DNA of 6,317 nt from Flavobacteriales bacterium (GTDB taxonomy: Bacteria; Bacteroidota; Bacteroidia; Flavobacteriales; BACL11): contig DUAL01000173.1 of assembly GCA_012960835.1 (NCBI GenBank), positions 15,337 to 21,653 of the forward strand, read 5' to 3'. Below, piece after piece: positions 5,923-6,317 of this stretch. The notes beneath the pieces are model-generated. The model did not search any database. It was not told the DNA's origin and worked only from the letters and a program-made list of their open reading frames with translations. Position numbers and translations under genes: made by a program. The first letter of the stretch is position 1. Each line of letters begins with the position of its first letter.

Positions 5923-6317
5923 GCACGATTAATAAATGCCTATTCCCTGTAGCAGGTTACGGGACCCGATTTTTGCCAGCAACTAAAGCCATTCCTAAAG
6001 AAATGTTGCCGATACTTACTAAACCACTCATACAATATGGCGTAGAAGAGGCTATGAGTGCTGGTATGGCCACCATGGCTATGGTCACTAGTAAGTACAA
6101 GCAAGCCATTGAAAATCACTTCAAACCGCATACAGATATTGAAGCCAGTATCAAGGGTACAGCTAAAGAATCTTTGCTCAATGAAGTCAATCATGCCTCA
6201 AAGCAGTGTGACTTTACTTATATTGAGCAACAACAAATGCTGGGCCTAGGGCATGCTATCTATACTGGCAAGCCACTCATTGGTAATGAGTCATTTGCGG
6301 TTATCTTGCCAGACGAT
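5919..6317 (+). CDS. galU: UTP-glucose-1-phosphate uridylyltransferase GalU, N-terminal part (3' end outside window)
   Basis: The frame opens at ATG 5919, overlapping the pgi TGA in an ATGA junction, and stays open for 133 codons to the window edge; the family is usually about 280-300 residues. The nucleotide-binding signature F-P-V-A-G-Y-G-T-R-F-L-P runs from residue 9 to 20, followed by A-T-K-A-I-P-K-E-M-L-P at 21-31. Then come K-P-L-I-Q-Y-G-V-E-E-A, the uridine-side G-L-G-H-A-I at 109-114, and the metal-binding region L-P-D-D at the very edge. The G-Y-G-T-R-F form places it with Pseudomonas- and Campylobacter-type GalU. It makes UDP-glucose from glucose-1-phosphate and UTP in the cytoplasm, the substrate for the nearby GalE. 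Compared with relatives as I recall them, two usually basic residues beside the uridine loop are replaced (Glu103 and Leu108). The four-base overlap implies translational coupling to pgi. Its base composition is the richest in G+C in the window. Confidence 0.94.
   Translation, partial: MSTINKCLFPVAGYGTRFLPATKAIPKEMLPILTKPLIQYGVEEAMSAGMATMAMVTSKYKQAIENHFKPHTDIEASIKGTAKESLLNEVNHASKQCDFTYIEQQQMLGLGHAIYTGKPLIGNESFAVILPDD

Noticed and set aside
5940..6249. Minus-strand 84-codon and alternate + frame 63-codon open frames at the right end
   Set aside because: The GalU frame starting at 5919 explains this region fully, with signatures from its first residues to the window edge.

Overview
The window is a stretch of a cell-surface polysaccharide (O-antigen or capsule type) biosynthesis locus. 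Seven genes lie head to tail on the + strand with almost no intergenic DNA; the first and last run off the ends. The set is typical of a Gram-negative proteobacterium: a WbpM-type membrane dehydratase, a small phosphoglycosyl transferase and a Pseudomonas/Campylobacter-type GalU. The DNA is AT-rich. Hand-counted 60-base lines range from about 17 to 42% GC in the second gene and from about 37 to 47% in galU. A low-GC gammaproteobacterium is my best guess, but the genus cannot be told from this sequence. The short 404-residue Pgi resembles the compact form known from Campylobacter, so epsilonproteobacterial relatives are not excluded.

Left part (1-3634): the end of a family 2 glycosyltransferase is followed by three tightly coupled genes: an SDR-family nucleotide-sugar 4-reductase/epimerase, a monotopic phosphoglycosyl transferase and a WbpM/FlaA1-like UDP-GlcNAc 4,6-dehydratase. 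The obvious joint reading is that the dehydratase makes UDP-4-keto-6-deoxy-GlcNAc. The reductase would convert this to a UDP-6-deoxy-HexNAc (QuiNAc or FucNAc type), and the transferase would load that sugar phosphate onto undecaprenyl phosphate to start the repeat unit.

Right part (3647-6317): galE, pgi and galU form a precursor-supply block (fructose-6-P to glucose-6-P, glucose-1-P to UDP-glucose, UDP-glucose to UDP-galactose). GalE carries Cys at the position that gates N-acetylated substrates, so it may also make UDP-GalNAc. A phosphoglucomutase, needed between Pgi and GalU, is not in the window.

Gene spacing is 1, -17, -4, 12, 41 and -4 bases, which suggests one operon. The only plausible internal promoter is a weak candidate in front of pgi. 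I found no RNA genes, mobile elements, CRISPR arrays, long repeats or convincing terminators, and no gene-free stretch over 41 bases. This looks like a well-understood type of locus, not a new system. The points most worth checking are the sugar identity of the three-gene module and the GalE specificity.
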